A stretch of DNA of 64,000 nucleotides from the NCBI RefSeq assembly GCF_003265705.1, contig NW_020313057.1, forward strand, positions 691,201 through 755,200. The letters are read 5' to 3'. Shown here in pieces: positions 22,247 to 34,844 of the stretch (positions within the stretch are counted from its first letter, which is position 1; each line of letters opens with the position of its first letter). Position numbers and translations under genes: made by a program. This DNA is from Callorhinus ursinus. Lineage: Eukaryota; Chordata; Mammalia; Carnivora; Otariidae. Under the pieces are notes generated by a model. That model saw only the letters and a program-made list of their open reading frames with translations, was not told where the DNA came from and ran no database searches.

Positions 22247-22297
22247 TCTCTTTAGCCCACATCACGCAGCTGGTCCTCAGCCACAACAAGCTAACAA
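22247..22297 (+). CDS. RSU1: RSU1 internal coding exon A (start of LRR domain)
   Basis: This 51-nt exon encodes the start of the leucine-rich-repeat domain of Ras suppressor protein 1 (about residues 37-54 of 277). RSU1 is a cytoplasmic LRR protein that binds PINCH1 in the ILK-PINCH-parvin complex at focal adhesions and dampens Ras/JNK signalling (known for the family). The exon follows a strong polypyrimidine tract and ttgcag, and ends at a consensus donor, CAA|gtgagt. Reading it as 2 nt + 16 codons + 1 nt gives SLAHITQLVLSHNKLT, the LxxLxLxxNxL signature. Compared with my memory of human RSU1, Thr38 reads Ser and Ser40 reads Ala. The preceding coding exon, which would hold the start codon, was not found in the 22 kb upstream. 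I am confident of the gene identity; exon numbering within the gene is not determinable here. Confidence 0.93.
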
Positions 22298-22670
22298 GTG
22301 AGTTAACTTTACCGTTGGTTACACAGTTTCTGACTTGTAGGTAATATTGTGATACTGCTGATTCTTTTGTTTCCTTTAAAGATGCTAATGACAGGTGTTA
22401 TTTGGGGAAACCTAAAATCTTTTTTGATGTTGGTGCGATACACGAGAGCATCTTCTCCTGTATTTTGTACTTTGCTCTGTTTTGTTTTTTTTTGTTTTTT
22501 TTTTTTTTTACTTCGCTCTGTTTTGAGGATTCTTTCCTCACGTGTAAACTGAAGGAAGAACATGACGTTGCTTCTCAGGAAATGGTTCCTTTCAGGGCTG
22601 GTAAGTGTTCCAGTGACCTCAACTGCCAGGCGATTCACAAGTGTTTCATGGAAAAATAAAAACTTGTTAA
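22298..22670. other. Start of 17.2-kb RSU1 intron
   Basis: Begins gtgagt. Contains a T-rich run at 22487-22509 and no recognised repeat. Confidence 0.55.
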
Positions 22671-22683
22671 AAAATATTAGAGT

Positions 22684-22866
22684 TGGTGCGCCTGGGTGGC
22701 TCAGTCATTAAGCGTCTGCCTTCGGCTCAGGTCATGATCCCAGGGTCCTGGGATCGAGCCCTGCATCGGGCTCCCTGCTCGGCGGGAAGCCTGCTTCTCC
22801 CTCTCCCACTCCCCCTGCTTGTGTTCCCTCTCTCGCTGTGTCTCTGTCAAATAAATAAAATCTTAA
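22684..22866 (+). mobile_element. CAN-SINE, plus strand, with target-site duplication
   Basis: Starts 'tggtgcgcctgggtggctcag' (1-2 bases variable) and ends 'aaataaataaaatctta'. Flanked by aaaatattagagt (22671-22683) and aaaatatcggagt (22867-22879), two mismatches. Confidence 0.95.
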
Positions 22867-22879
22867 AAAATATCGGAGT

Positions 22880-25800
22880 AAGAGTTCCTGGCTTTCTCTG
22901 TACTTCCCCCCAAAGGAGAATATTTAACTGTTGCTCTCTTTCTCGGATGGTGGGGAAACCCCCCACAAAATTATGGAAGTTATGTAAGTTGGCATCTGCA
23001 TTTTTCACATTTTTGAGTCTGGTTCCCAAGAAGAATTCCCTGGAGCCTGGGTGGTGTCATGGCATGGGTAACATACAGGAGAACTGATAGTTGTTTTTAT
23101 GAAAATATCTCGTGTGAGTGATAATACGCCATTTTATCCCTAGAGCTATGACTTTAAAGATTTTAATGACAGGGACCGACTCTCCTTTCTCATTCCTAAT
23201 TGACTGTCACTTCTTTTGTGCTTGCCATATTTCCTGCAGACTTGAATGATTTTCTAATCATGTGGCAAGAATTTGTTAGGGCGCTTTCTGAGTCCCGTGA
23301 AATTGAGGGGAATGTCATGTTGAGGGATTTGTCGCGTGAATTTATGTGTGTATGTGCATTATATACAGCTCGAGGCTGTGTCACAGAGCTGTTGATTATT
23401 GAGAACTAAGAGGGCAGTTAAGGCCCTTCGTGTGTGGGGAAACAGGCAGATTTAGTTCATTTTTAACTAAAAGCACATACTTGTAAGGCCAAGGCAGAGT
23501 GGCACGATCGTCATGTATGAGTAACGGTGGTCACAGAAGCGGAACGTGAGGTCACATGTGATCGTTTTCGTAACCGGTAACATGCTGCCAGTTTCATGGT
23601 TTTCATAACAAAAGATCTTTTTGTCCACTGAGACCATAATCCCAGTTTAGAGGGGATTTGCAGTTTGTCTTGAAAGGTGGACAGCATGATCCCTGAATTC
23701 CCCAAGATTTTGTGAGCACAAGTCCCTGAAGCTGTTGCACAGTTCATAAAACTATTTAATTACCAAGCTTCCCGTGGTTAGATTTGCATCATCAGCAGAG
23801 TGAAAAAAGTGTACATTTAAACAAGAAGCAAAACAAGCTCCATTCATATTACATCACTAATTGATCTGTTCTTTAAAACAAAAAACCAAACCAAAACAAA
23901 AAAGCCTTTCAGATTTTTCAGTCTTTTATTTCTTTTCACATGTCCACAAAGATAGAAATTTCAGGGATCAGTGCATCAGTTTCTTTCTCCAGGCATATAA
24001 TACGAGATTAACTTAGGCATAAAAACGAAGTTAAATTGTGTCTGCTATTAAAGAGGTTGGCTGTGAATGGATTCAAACTTCAAATTTCTTCCCTCCCTGT
24101 TTTTTTCTTCTTTCTTTTTTTTTTTTCCTTTTTCTATTTGAGACATTCTTGACCTAATCCAGTAAATTCTAATTAATCGTCTTGGTAAATTCTGTTTCAA
24201 GCCATTGTGAGTTGTGTCAGTGACACTCGGTCTGTTCCACTAAGGTCAAATTAGCATCTTTTACTATTTTTCTGGCATTTAAATGAATGACTTCGCTATG
24301 GTTTTTCAAGTATTTATAGTAAATATGTCCATTTGATGGAAATATAAATATGCATTGAATGCAAGTGGCTGAGCACACCCTCCTGTCACTTTGTATGGTA
24401 ATCAGGGTCTTTCACTTTCTGTGGTTTTTAATAGGGCCTGGCTGACAATGCTGCATTAAAACCCGTGGCACTCAGAAGTGAAACCCCTCAGCCCTGCTTT
24501 TGTCTTACAGAAAGTGCTTGTGTTTTTCTCTTAGTCTGACAATTACACTGCCGTTTGACATTCCCACTTGTGTGCTCATGGAATGAATGGCTGGCCGGCT
24601 CAGACTGGGACTTGATTTGGGGTCACCGTGGGACTCCACACACTGGAGTCAGTATCAGCAGGGCCATCGGGACCGTGGGGCAACGAGTGGGCTTCCTTTC
24701 CCTGCTGGTGGTTTTGACGTGGACAGGTGCTCTCGGCGTAGTACAAGGGAGACCACAGGAAGCCGGAAGTGGGCAGATGATCCTTCAGTTCCCCAAGATT
24801 CTGCCAACAGAAATCCGTAAAGCTTTCTGTATTTGAGTTCATAAAAAATACTCCCAAATTGTCAAGCCAGTCGCTATTAGGGGTTCATCATTCTGCAGCA
24901 GCACTATTTACATTTAAACCAGGGGGGATTGGGGCAGTGTGCATGGGTTTTGGTAGAGTTGGGGCAGGGGGAGGCAGGGGTGAGGGGAGGGGGGCATTGC
25001 TGGGCCTGGAACAACTTCCCTAGGGGCACGTGTCTCCCTGATGTATTTAGGCGGAAGGCAGAGCAGTGAGCGAATCTTTTCCTTCCTCCCTTCTGCTCTG
25101 ACGAGGCAGGTGCTGGCGGTCAACCCAGCAGAGGGGCTTTCTGGCCCAGGAGGGAATGGTTCCAGAGTAAAGATGAGGTTCTTCCACTAGGCTGTCCTGT
25201 CTGAAACGGCATTCGCCCTGCGACAGCCGCATGCATCTGGTGGAAGGTGCGCTTTGCCTGGCTTTCAGAACCTGCCCCATCTGCACCTCCCCCACCCCCA
25301 GCCGGCTTTTCCTCCCTGCGTGCTGCTTCCGACAGATTGGCCAGGCTCTCCCCCTGCCCAGCCCCGCCTCTGCACTCCTGCTCCCTTGCCTCCTCCCTGC
25401 CACCCGTGCGGCCTCACCCCTCGGCCTCTGCTCCAGGCTCCCCTGGCCGCCGTGGCCAGGGGGAAATCTTTCTTCCCCAAACTCCTATTGTTCATAGACC
25501 CTTAACGCCAGTGCAGAAGCATGTGCTTGTCCTCCTACTGCTTTATGTTTACTCGCTCTCTCCAGGTAGATCCTAAGCTTTCTTGAAAGTGGGGACCATT
25601 TATTTCTTACTTTTCTTTAACACCTATTACCGAGCACATAGTGGCTTCCCAGGAATTGTCTACAGAAAGCAACAGATGGCAGGGAGGTCCTGAGAGGACA
25701 CAGCTGGCCTGAGGTGAAGCCATCTGTGTGGAAACTGGAGTTTCGGGATTAACTGGTAGAGGGACCTGAGTAGATGTGGCCACCACACACTTCTCTTTCC

Positions 25801-27005
25801 TACTCATGGACTCACGTCACACATGCTGGAGACGGAGTGCTCTAAAGAAGCATTTCCCGGTGTCCTGGGCATTGATGTCCACATCGTGTTCCTCGTCATG
25901 GGGTCCCTCTCATAGTGAGGAGTGATGTGCTGGGATGGCACCCCTCGGTGCAGCTCAGCATCCACAGGTGGGGAGAGCTGGAGTCAGGATGACCCGTGGA
26001 TGCTCCTTCTGCCCGGCAACCCTGATGGGCTCGTCTGAGTGTCACGTCTCCGTAAAGCCTCCTTTCGTTCTTGGAGCTGTGACAGCTTCCGTGCCTGTTA
26101 CTCTTCCACTGCAAGTTAGTTTTGTGTATTTAAGATCCGCAATTATTTACTGATTTCTTCATGCAATTAATTGCATTATAATTTCCTTGAGGTCAGGAGC
26201 CCTGGCTGAAGCTCTTTAGTATCCTGCGCCTCCAAAAGTACCAAGAGCATGTTGAACATCACCTCGGCCCTCAGTTAATACAAGTTGATTAATGCACTGG
26301 CAGGTGATGAGTTGGGCTAAGTCAGAGCAGACGGAGATGACCTACCCAGGGGCTTGCTTGCTCTCAGTGTTTTGAAAGAAGGGAACATAGCAGTGATTTC
26401 AAAGACTGTTTTCCAGTGTGTCTGCCCCCCTGCTCCAGTGCTTGCCTTTGTGATTACTCTGCCTTTTGAGCCAGTGTTTGCTGAGTCTTTTCAGTTGGCC
26501 CCGTAAGCTCATACCTGGTTTTTATGGTGGTTTGGGAGGGTTAGCTTTGTAAATGTTTTCCTGCTTGTTTTCAGTCTTAGAGAATTTCATTTTGAGACCG
26601 TCATTTTAAGACTTGTCCACTAGAGGTCACTGTTGAGATACGTATTATTCCCCCCCCCCCCCGTGGGTCTCTTGGCTAAAAGATTAAAAAACCAAATTTG
26701 TGTCATCAGATTAAATTTTTTGCAAGCTATTCTGCTCTGTCCAAGAGGGTATGTTGCTGTTGCTATTTACGTGGTGTAGTTTGCCATAATTAAGTTATAT
26801 CCTCTATAAGGATATATATTTTCTCTTTTGCTCCTATAATTATCATTCTGTCTCACATATCATTTTTTAGTTTATTATGGCTACTTTCTCAAGTTAGAAA
26901 GTTTACTTCTTTACACTGGAAGAATTTTATTGCCCTCTGTAGTAGTTTGTGTTGGGGATATGTAAGATTTTATTCCTGTGGAAGAAAGTTGAAAATATGT
27001 ATGCA
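22880..27005. other. Intron sequence with few repeats
   Basis: No exon found. Contains an unexplained pair of similar segments (23677-23823 and 24768-24922). There is an L2/MIR-like 3'-end remnant at about 25540-25650 and 26180-26290, a C13 run at 26650-26662 and a CTCF-like motif at 26617-26632. A GC-rich stretch at 25250-25460 gives several overlapping chance frames. Confidence 0.45.
26617..26632 (+). promoter_or_regulatory. CTCF-like motif
   Basis: The sequence ccactagaggtcactg is close to the CTCF core (CCASYAGRKGGCRS), with one core mismatch (T for G). Motif match only. Confidence 0.35.
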
Positions 27006-27019
27006 TGTAACCAGATTTT

Positions 27020-27200
27020 TTTTTTAAGATTTTATTTATTTATTTGAGAGAGAGAGTGAGAGAGAGAGGGGGGAGGGCCAGAGGGAGAAGCAGACTCCCC
27101 GCTGAGCAGGGAGCCCGATGCGGGACTCCATTCAGGGACTCCAGGATCATGACCTGAGCCGAAGGCAGTCGTTTAACCAACTGAGCCACCCAGGCGCCCC
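27020..27200 (-). mobile_element. CAN-SINE, minus strand, with perfect 14-bp target-site duplication
   Basis: Poly-T, 'aagattttatttatttattt', (GA)n, head ending 'gagccacccaggcgcccc'. Flanked by tgtaaccagatttt at 27006-27019 and 27201-27214. Confidence 0.97.
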
Positions 27201-27214
27201 TGTAACCAGATTTT

Positions 27215-28842
27215 AATTAAAAAATAACCATGTAAATCTCAGGGAAATGTGCATTTTGTGCAGACTTATATAGATTCTTCTACTAAATACCACTGTGAAG
27301 GGAAGGATGCTCAACCTTATGAAATGAATTACACTCTGAGTCGGTGCAAAAACAGTTTCTGGGCATAATTTTTTAATGTGAAGCTTTTCTTAATTTTAGA
27401 AAACAATTTTTACAGCCAAACCCACATACAGATATTGCTAGCACCTTGAATATGACAGTCGTGTTTTTCATTTTGTGGCCCATGCATTTTGAAGATTAAG
27501 CATTCATCATTTTGTGTAAAAAATATGAAGGATATTGTTTCGCTTTTTGTGAATATTGCGCAGCCAGCTCTGTGTAAACCTTTCATAAGTGTGGGTCTCT
27601 GGATGTAACTGTTCAGTTTTATACTTTGAACTTTGAACTGTCATATAAAACCTTTTTTTGAGGTTTTAGGAGTTTTGCCTGCAGTTTGAGGCCTTAATGT
27701 GACCGTATCTTGGCATTTAGTGCATCGGAAATGGCTAGTCAGGCAGTAAACCTAAGTTTTATGGTGAAACGTGTTTTTTTTTTTTTAACGGACTATTTAC
27801 CATTAGTTATAGCTTATGTATGAATTCGAAATTACAGTAAACAAGAAATGCTAGGATTTTCTTTATTAGTGATTTCAATAGTTCTAAATATATAGAAGTC
27901 AATATAATGTTTTAAAATTTTATGTAGATGTATATATATTGATAGGATATTTACCAAAAATGTTACTATAAATGAATTAAGGAGCATGTTGCACATGAAA
28001 ACATGACGTTCTCAAAATATGCAGATCCAATTATAATGAAGAAAATTAAGCAGTTTTTTAAAAAGCATAATAAATTAAACCGCTTTCTACAGAGCTCATA
28101 GATTGTTGAGATGAATGAGAAAAATCAACTGTTCCAACTCATGAGAATGACCTTCACCGGGGTTCAACACCTTTCTGTTCTAAAGTGTCTGCTTTTTCTT
28201 TCGTAGATTATTTGTCATGCCTTATGCAAAAGTTCCCGTGCATGGCTTGTATGAAATTAAACTGAGGGGAAATATGCAAAATAAATGGTCTCTGTGTCAT
28301 GAATTTATCTTGTGACAATGTCAAAACAACTTGCTGTTTGCATTTTAAAAGAGTGTAAATGTATTTATAATACAGAGGCTTTGATCAATAGCTTATTTTT
28401 TTAATTAGTGCACATTTATCAGTTTGTTACTATGCCACCATTTGAAAGATTGGATGTGAAAAACTATATACATAGTATGTTTGAGTGTGGCAGCTATTAA
28501 CTAGTATCTATCCGATGATACCAGTGGTTAGGTTACCATAAAACAGTTTACCCACAGTTGGGAGTTTGTTGGTATTTTGGTTTTAATAAGTAAACCTGCT
28601 AGATCATCATGTGGAACAATCTGTTGGCCCCACAGTCCAGAACCAGCAGTAGTCCAAGGCCAGTGGGTGAAGTTGGAGAAGCTGTCTCTTGATGGTATTG
28701 TGTCCTTAGCTCAGAGACTCTGGCCCACTGATCCAGCACTACCAACCAAAATGTACTTGTTCTAGAACCTCTCTTCTTGGAGTCTTGCTCTGTGCTAAGA
28801 GGAAGCTAGCTAAACTGTAGTGTATTAATTCTTCCACAGTAT
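27215..28842. other. AT-rich intron sequence without recognised repeats
   Basis: No exon, SINE or L1 seen. AT-rich with several long A/T words. It could contain conserved noncoding sequence, which cannot be judged without alignment. Confidence 0.45.
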
Positions 28843-29033
28843 TTTTTATTTATTTCTTATTATTATTACTATTTTTATTGGGGGGGCAGAGGGAGAGGGA
28901 GAGAGAGAATCTTAAGCAGACCTCACGCCCAGTGTGGAGCCTGATGCAGGGCTCCATCCCATGACCCTGAGATCATGACCTGAGCTGAAATGAAGAGTCG
29001 GAGGCTTAACTGACTATGCCATCCAGGCGCCCC
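28843..29033 (-). mobile_element. CAN-SINE, old copy, minus strand
   Basis: Diverged SINE: 'ttttttatttatttcttatt' tail side, 'gagagggagagagagaatct', head ending 'atgccatccaggcgcccc'. No clear target-site repeat. Confidence 0.85.
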
Positions 29034-29784
29034 CATGTTATATTTTTAAATGGAATGACTTTAGTTGTGAGAATTTCAGAATGCTGGCAGGCTGTGGAGA
29101 AAATAACGTGGGGGCAGTTTTAACCTGTCCCTTTCCAAATCATAACCAGCCCCTCTCGGGAAGCTGATCTTGAAAAGTGTTTGTTTTACTATGTACAATA
29201 TAATTCTCAAACAGAATTGACTTAATAGCAAAAATGTGTATATAATTCGTCTGTTGACTGTTACGCCTAAATAACACGTGTGGTGTGCATGTGTATGTGT
29301 GTGTAGGTACGTGGGTGTTGTGGAGGAGGGCAGGAGAGGATATTCTTAAGAGGTGCAGTTCCTTGATACATTCTTTTGGAGAAGTTCTTAACATTTCATA
29401 ACCCATCGACCTTTTTTAATGGGGTGAAACTGTGTCAGTGATCCCTAGAAGAAGGCACTTAGGTTTTGTGGATCCCAGAAAAACCATCCATGAATTCTTC
29501 AGGGGTGCATAGAACTCAGATTTAGAAACCCTGGAGTTGGGGAAAGATAGCTGTGTATTTGCGGTCTGGATAAACTGGTGCTTTCTTAAGAGATGTTCGC
29601 GGGAAATTTGTACAAAACTCTAAAAGGATGACTCGATGCAATGTAAAATTCACCCTTAATAGCTTTTTAAAAATGTTCGAAAGCTCCACCTACTTTGGCT
29701 GCTGAAATTTACATTTCGTTAAACAAGAATGTGTAACCGTGAGCAGAATGCGTATGTATTGTTAGCCTTCAGTATAAAACTGCC
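29034..29784. other. Intron sequence, nothing recognised
   Basis: No repeat or exon recognised apart from a short TG-rich patch at 29280-29310. Confidence 0.45.
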
Positions 29785-29952
29785 CATTGTTTTACCAGCA
29801 AAAATGGATTTATTTGGGAATAGCAGAGAATTGCAGCTCGGGACGAGCAAGCTGTGGCAAAACCACAGGCACGTCCGGAGAACAAAGGAGCGGGGGAGCT
29901 CCTCCGTGGAGGAGGGGGGGAAGTTGGGGAGGCTGTTACAAACAAAAAGCCC

Positions 29953-30094
29953 ATTGGAGTAAACTGGGAGCTGGAAGTACGGTGGCTTTTCATTGGCTAA
30001 GTTGCGACTGTCTCTGATTGGCTGGGCTTTTGCCAGGGCGAGGAGGTAAGCCTTTCTTCCTCCTGCAGGGATAGTAAAGTACCTGTGGGCGGGG
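29953..30094 (-). promoter_or_regulatory. Cluster of three CCAAT boxes and a GC box
   Basis: On the + strand, ATTGG occurs at 29953, 29992 and 30017 (39 and 25 bp apart, all the same orientation) and gggcgggg at 30087-30094. On the minus strand this is a GC box followed by three CCAAT boxes, a typical NF-Y/Sp1 promoter arrangement. No clear TATA box follows. Confidence 0.5.
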
Positions 30095-30145
30095 TCCATC
30101 TTTTGCTCTTGGGTCCCCAGTTGCCTACCAGTGGTCGAGCGTGAG

Positions 30146-30162
30146 GGCTCCCCCTGCTGGCC
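30146..30162 (-). promoter_or_regulatory. CTCF-like motif (strong match)
   Basis: The reverse complement ggccagcagggggagcc is an excellent match to the CTCF core CCAGCAGGGGGCGC. It lies at or just beyond the U3 end of the LTR. Confidence 0.5.
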
Positions 30163-30165
30163 TCC

Positions 30166-31119
30166 CAAATCCGTTTGAGTGAGGTTTCCCTTTTTTAATT
30201 TTCACCGTATATACATATTTCATTTTCCACAAAACCTAGGAGACTGTCTTGTTCCCATTTCAGTTTTTCTTCTGTTTGCCAGTCGGCCTAATAGGACAAA
30301 ACACTCTGCGATTGACCTACTACTAGTTAACAAACTCACCTACCTCCTTTTCAGATGTTTTCAGTCTGAACCCTCTTGTCTCATTTTTTTTGCTGTTCCT
30401 TTAGCCTTTTTTTCTCCTGTCCATATTTACTCTTCTCTGATCACCTGATTCTTATCTGCAGCCCCTGCCCCTCTCCAAATCTTGCTCATCCTTCACAAAG
30501 TTGGGATGAGTTCTCTTTTCCCACAAAGCCTGCCTGTCCACCACCTGCACTATGTGGAGAATAAAAGTAAGGCCGTCCAGAGTTTATGAGACTGAAGGGC
30601 CAACCTTATGGTATATGATGACTTGAGCATGAAAGGAAGGGCATTTATTGACTCCCTTCTCTATATCTGGTAGAAGCAACAGTCCTGAAGTGGTCAAGTA
30701 ACTAGAGCTGGAAGGTGGGGGGCTTTTCTTGGCATCCAAGCTTCTGTGCTCACCATCGCCCAGCTGCCTTGCCAAGGATGTATGTGTGCACTTTACATAT
30801 CCCGCCCGCATAAACCTAGGAGCTCGGTGGAGGAGGCATGCCCGTGGCTCTTGACATGTTCAGATAGAAAAGCAGGGAGAATTCCAAAGGTTAAAAGGCA
30901 AAATTGTTAACATAGAGGGGGCATTCACAAAGCCCCGTGTGGATCCTGGGGATTTTTCTGGCCCTGGGCATTTACCCTTGCTCCTTTTCTTCCTCAGGTA
31001 ATTACCTCCATCCTCAGCATTAAAATGCAAGATGAGGAAAGAAGAGAAGTAACCCAGTGTGGCCTCTTGCGGAGGTCATTCTTAATTGTAGAAGAAGATG
31101 TGAACTATTAGCAAAGCAT

Positions 31120-31170
<51 letters not shown>

Positions 31171-34100
31171 TTGACTTGTCTGCTGTCTCCTTCATGTTCA
31201 TAATCAAGGATTGAGTGTATGTGTGTATAATACATTCTGATGATATTTAAGAGCCTGGATAGCTCTAGGATGTGAGCTTGCTTTCTGCAATGATTGAAGT
31301 GGGCTTTGGTTTTGGTTTTGATGTTCTCCTCTTCCTTCTTACTATGTCTCGAAACTTCTTAGGCATTTTTTCCAGAGAAGCCTCTGCCCTTTTTCTTGCC
31401 CTTCACTAGATGTCACTTCCTCCCTGACCACCGAATGCCACTGCTTTTCGTCTTAATGCTGCTTCTCTGACCCAGCTCCCTGGTTAAGGCTGGTTATTGA
31501 CATACTGCCGGGCTGCCCATGTAACACCTCAGCAATGGAGTATGGTTTCAAAGGTATGTTCCTGAAAGAATTCAGGGTTCAAGATTGTGTGGACCATTCC
31601 TCGGTTCTCTCTGGGCTATTAATAAAAGATTCAGAAATCAAGTAAATTCTGCATCCTCAGAGGGGCAGAAATCCATACTTGTCAGCTTTTTAGGAGATTT
31701 GGCCCGTTTGGCCTTGCGTACACGTTTTTTATAGCCCGGGGACATATATTTTTGCATGTTTGACTTTGTACTGTAAAATCTGCCTTAATGCTTGCTTGTA
31801 ACTTTTTTTCCTGATTTTTGTCGAATTGATTATTCTCATTGTTGCTGAAAGAGTAGAGCCTTTTTTTTTTTTTTTTTTTTTTGCTTTGCTTCTTTTCAAT
31901 GAGTTAAGTCAGGATATTTTTGGTTAGTAAAATTACTTAAGCTGCAGAATCTTAAGGAGGCCCATAATGAGATACAACAAGTATGTACCTCTAGGTGTGG
32001 GTGCTCAGTAAATACTGCTGTTTAACTGAATGTAGCATTACTATTGTCATTTATAAAGCTAATAATGATTTTCGGGGATGTTGGCCTTTATTGGGTAGAT
32101 GTTTAGATATTTTGGTATTTAATTTTTACCTTGAGGAACATATAGATCCTTTTAAATGAGAATCTGCTTTACTGTTTCATAAACTTTATGTTTTTAAATA
32201 ACCCGTAACTACTGTAATTCACTGTTTTAATAGCTGCTTTGGGGGAAAATCCCATAAAATCTGTAAAGCCTAGTTATCATTAGTATACTTTTGAACTTCA
32301 CATTCTTGTGCTAAGATATAATTAGTTCATTACCCACTTTGCGTTTTGGGCCAGAAAACAAAAGTCATTAATCACTATAAATACAAATGACCTTTTTTGC
32401 ATATAAAATTCTGAGCGTAATTATTTGTATGCATGACTAAAGAGATTGTTCTTTATAGGTAATCACTGAACCGGCATTCAAGGCTATGATTCCTAATCTG
32501 CTGAAAGAATTGGCATCTATATAATGAGTCTAGACATCACCTCTGTGGGAGGAAGAGACTAATGTCTCCAGCTAGTATAATTGGGTATTAAAGGGGCTGT
32601 CCTTTTACTCTGACCAGGAATGCCACAAATTCATATTTCCCACAGTTTCTGTTGTTTTGGCTTCTTCCCACCGTGCCTCACTCAGGGCCTAGGGGGACAG
32701 TTGTTAACCAGTATTGTATTCATCCAATATTGAGGCAAAGAAATGTTTGCTGTCACCACTATTTGGCTGTATTCTCGTGGTTTTCCTCCTTTTTCTAATA
32801 ACTTTGTTGTAGCACTGTGTCTGAGGGATCTAATGACTGGCCTCGTTGAGTGATCTTCTACCTTCCCTTATCCTTTTCTGTTCAAGAAATCTTAGAAAGC
32901 AGCAGAAGCATACAGAAATCTGACCGAACATTTTCCTTTGTTATGGCAACCAAGTCTCTTGTTTTCAATCTAAATATGCCAGGTTTGGGGAGGCAGTGCT
33001 ATCTGATTTTTTTTTTTTTTTTTTTTTGCTTTACCTTATCCCATAGGGTGGTGTCTTCACGTGTTGTGGGGCCCTTGGGTCAGTAGCACTGCAAAAGGGC
33101 ACGAGATTGTAGCATGTTACCCATTGCTGGGCAGGGAACGTGCCCACTGCTGGGCCATGTGCTAGTCTTCGCCCTAATGGGCAGTGGTTCCTATTAGACA
33201 CCCGCTCTGAGTCTCCCTCTTTGTACACTTGAGGCAGTTTGCCGTCCCTCCCTGGTTTCCCATGATGGAGGGCAATGGCTGAACCATGAATTCAGTTTTT
33301 CAAAGAGGCATGCAGGCAGCATCCCCTTGGCCTTCGTGCCATAGCCTAGGGCCTCCCCTTTGCAGGAATCTCCAGATTAAAAAAAACCAAAAAAACAGTC
33401 TGGGAGCTTCTGCAAAAACAGTTAGGCACAGTGTAGTTCTGACTACTCAGAAGTTTGGTGGAGATGGTGGGTAGGGTTCACGACCCCGGATTTCATGCCC
33501 GTGCTTATGAGGAAAACGTACGTGTGTTCTGAGCAGCTTCTGGCTTCCTGGCAGCCGTGGGTGGTAACGTGGTGCGTGGTCTCTTACTGCCCTTTTGTAG
33601 CTGAAGAGGACCCGCTGTCAGTGCTAACCATATGGCTCCAAAGACCAATGTGTGACCCACCGGCCTTTCTGTAGGCTGCACACTGCCAAGCGCCAGTCCT
33701 TATGTTTTGCACAGTGCCCGCTGCTCCCAGAGCCTGTCACTCTTCGTGATTTTGTTTCTTTGCCTCAGGCGCCATATGATGGTTTTGCTCGAGAAGCCCC
33801 TAGATCGACTGCACCCCAGCTGGTCTTTCTGTGCTGTCGCGGCTACCCAGCATTCTCCATTTACTTCTCGGTGTTTCGATGGCCAGGAGCTTAGCAAGGG
33901 GCACCTCTTCAATGGGACCACACTTGGTCATGATTAAGTTGCTGCTAAGTGACTCAGTTCGATGAACTGGGGAATTAGGACTTTTTCTCCTTGAACCTCA
34001 TTCATACTACTCTGCACTGATTTCACCGTAAAGATCTGTGTGGGTGTAACAGAACCAAACAAGAGTTTGTCCATCCAGTGTACTGCCAACCAGTAAAAGC

Positions 34101-34844
34101 TGACAGTGAGCTTTTGCTGTGCAGGAAGATAAGCTATTTGTTCGTCTGGTGCCATCCAAGAGAATGGGGGGCTAATGCCCCAAAGTCCCGAACTCCCCGG
34201 TAGCTTACAAGTGGGGATTTTTAAGGGCAAGATTTGAGGCAGGGGTCTTCTGAGAAGGTGGATGCTGTAGATTGGAGGCCCATGAGGTCATGTTAACAGA
34301 TATGCTTAGTCACTCCTGATGCTGCTTCATCTGGTCCCGTGGAGGGCTGTTCCATCTCGAAATTGGAATCTGAAAAATCTCTTTCTTCACGTTAGAGATT
34401 TCATTAGCATTTGGTGCTTATGAGTTGAGGCTGCTTATGTGCTGGTTAGCTGCCTGTATGAGCTCAAACTAACAATGTCGGCTTGAATGATAAGAATTCC
34501 TACCTCTTGGGCCTGGGTCTGTGTGTCTCTGGCCGGCCCAGCCATGCCCGGGGATGGTGTGCCCTGTAGTGTTTGTTTGTTCATCTGTGCTGATGAGCCA
34601 GCTGCGTGAGGAAGCAGACGCTGACTGCAAATGTTTGGATTGCAGCCCGCAGGTTGGGTGGATCAGCCATTTAGAGTTCCTTTTTTTTTTTTTTTTTTTT
34701 TGCCACTTTTCATCAACCCCAAGTCTCAACTTACTGAGGTGACAGAGAAGTCTTAATTTGGATAATCTTTTTCAGCATTATTGTGTGGGGGTAAGGGACA
34801 TATATACTGGATTAATGATTTTGATGTCACCAATAAATTAAGTT
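30166..34844. other. Intron sequence free of SINE and L1
   Basis: No exon found. Contains a (TG)24 run at 31120-31167 and poly-T runs at about 31860-31882, 33008-33027 and 34680-34701. No clear interspersed repeat recognised. Confidence 0.45.
31120..31167. repeat. (TG)24 microsatellite
   Basis: An uninterrupted GT/TG run of about 48 bp. Confidence 0.98.

Larger units (their letters stand above)
29785..30165 (-). mobile_element. Solitary endogenous retroviral LTR (probable), minus strand
   Basis: In reverse complement the order fits an LTR. A U3-like part carries a GC box (30087-30094) and three CCAAT boxes (30017-30021, 29992-29996, 29953-29957). This is followed by a C-rich R-like part and an AATAAA polyadenylation signal (29809-29814) close to the downstream end. 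No gag, pol or env sequence flanks it, so it would be a solo LTR. It is antisense to RSU1. Exact ends and target-site repeat were not established, and the family name is unknown to me. A 149-codon minus frame crossing it is a chance frame. Confidence 0.6.

Noticed and set aside
25231..25576. Overlapping frames in a GC-rich stretch as a possible exon
   Set aside because: Three frames are open at once, a sign of low stop density in GC-rich DNA; no recognisable domain or good splice context.
30146..30162. Convergent CTCF pair with 26617 as a chromatin loop anchor
   Set aside because: The 3.5-kb distance is short for a loop and there is no occupancy data; reported only as motifs.
29719..30168. 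149-codon minus-strand open frame
   Set aside because: It runs through the LTR (its R and U3 parts) and has no protein-family motif; it is a chance frame.
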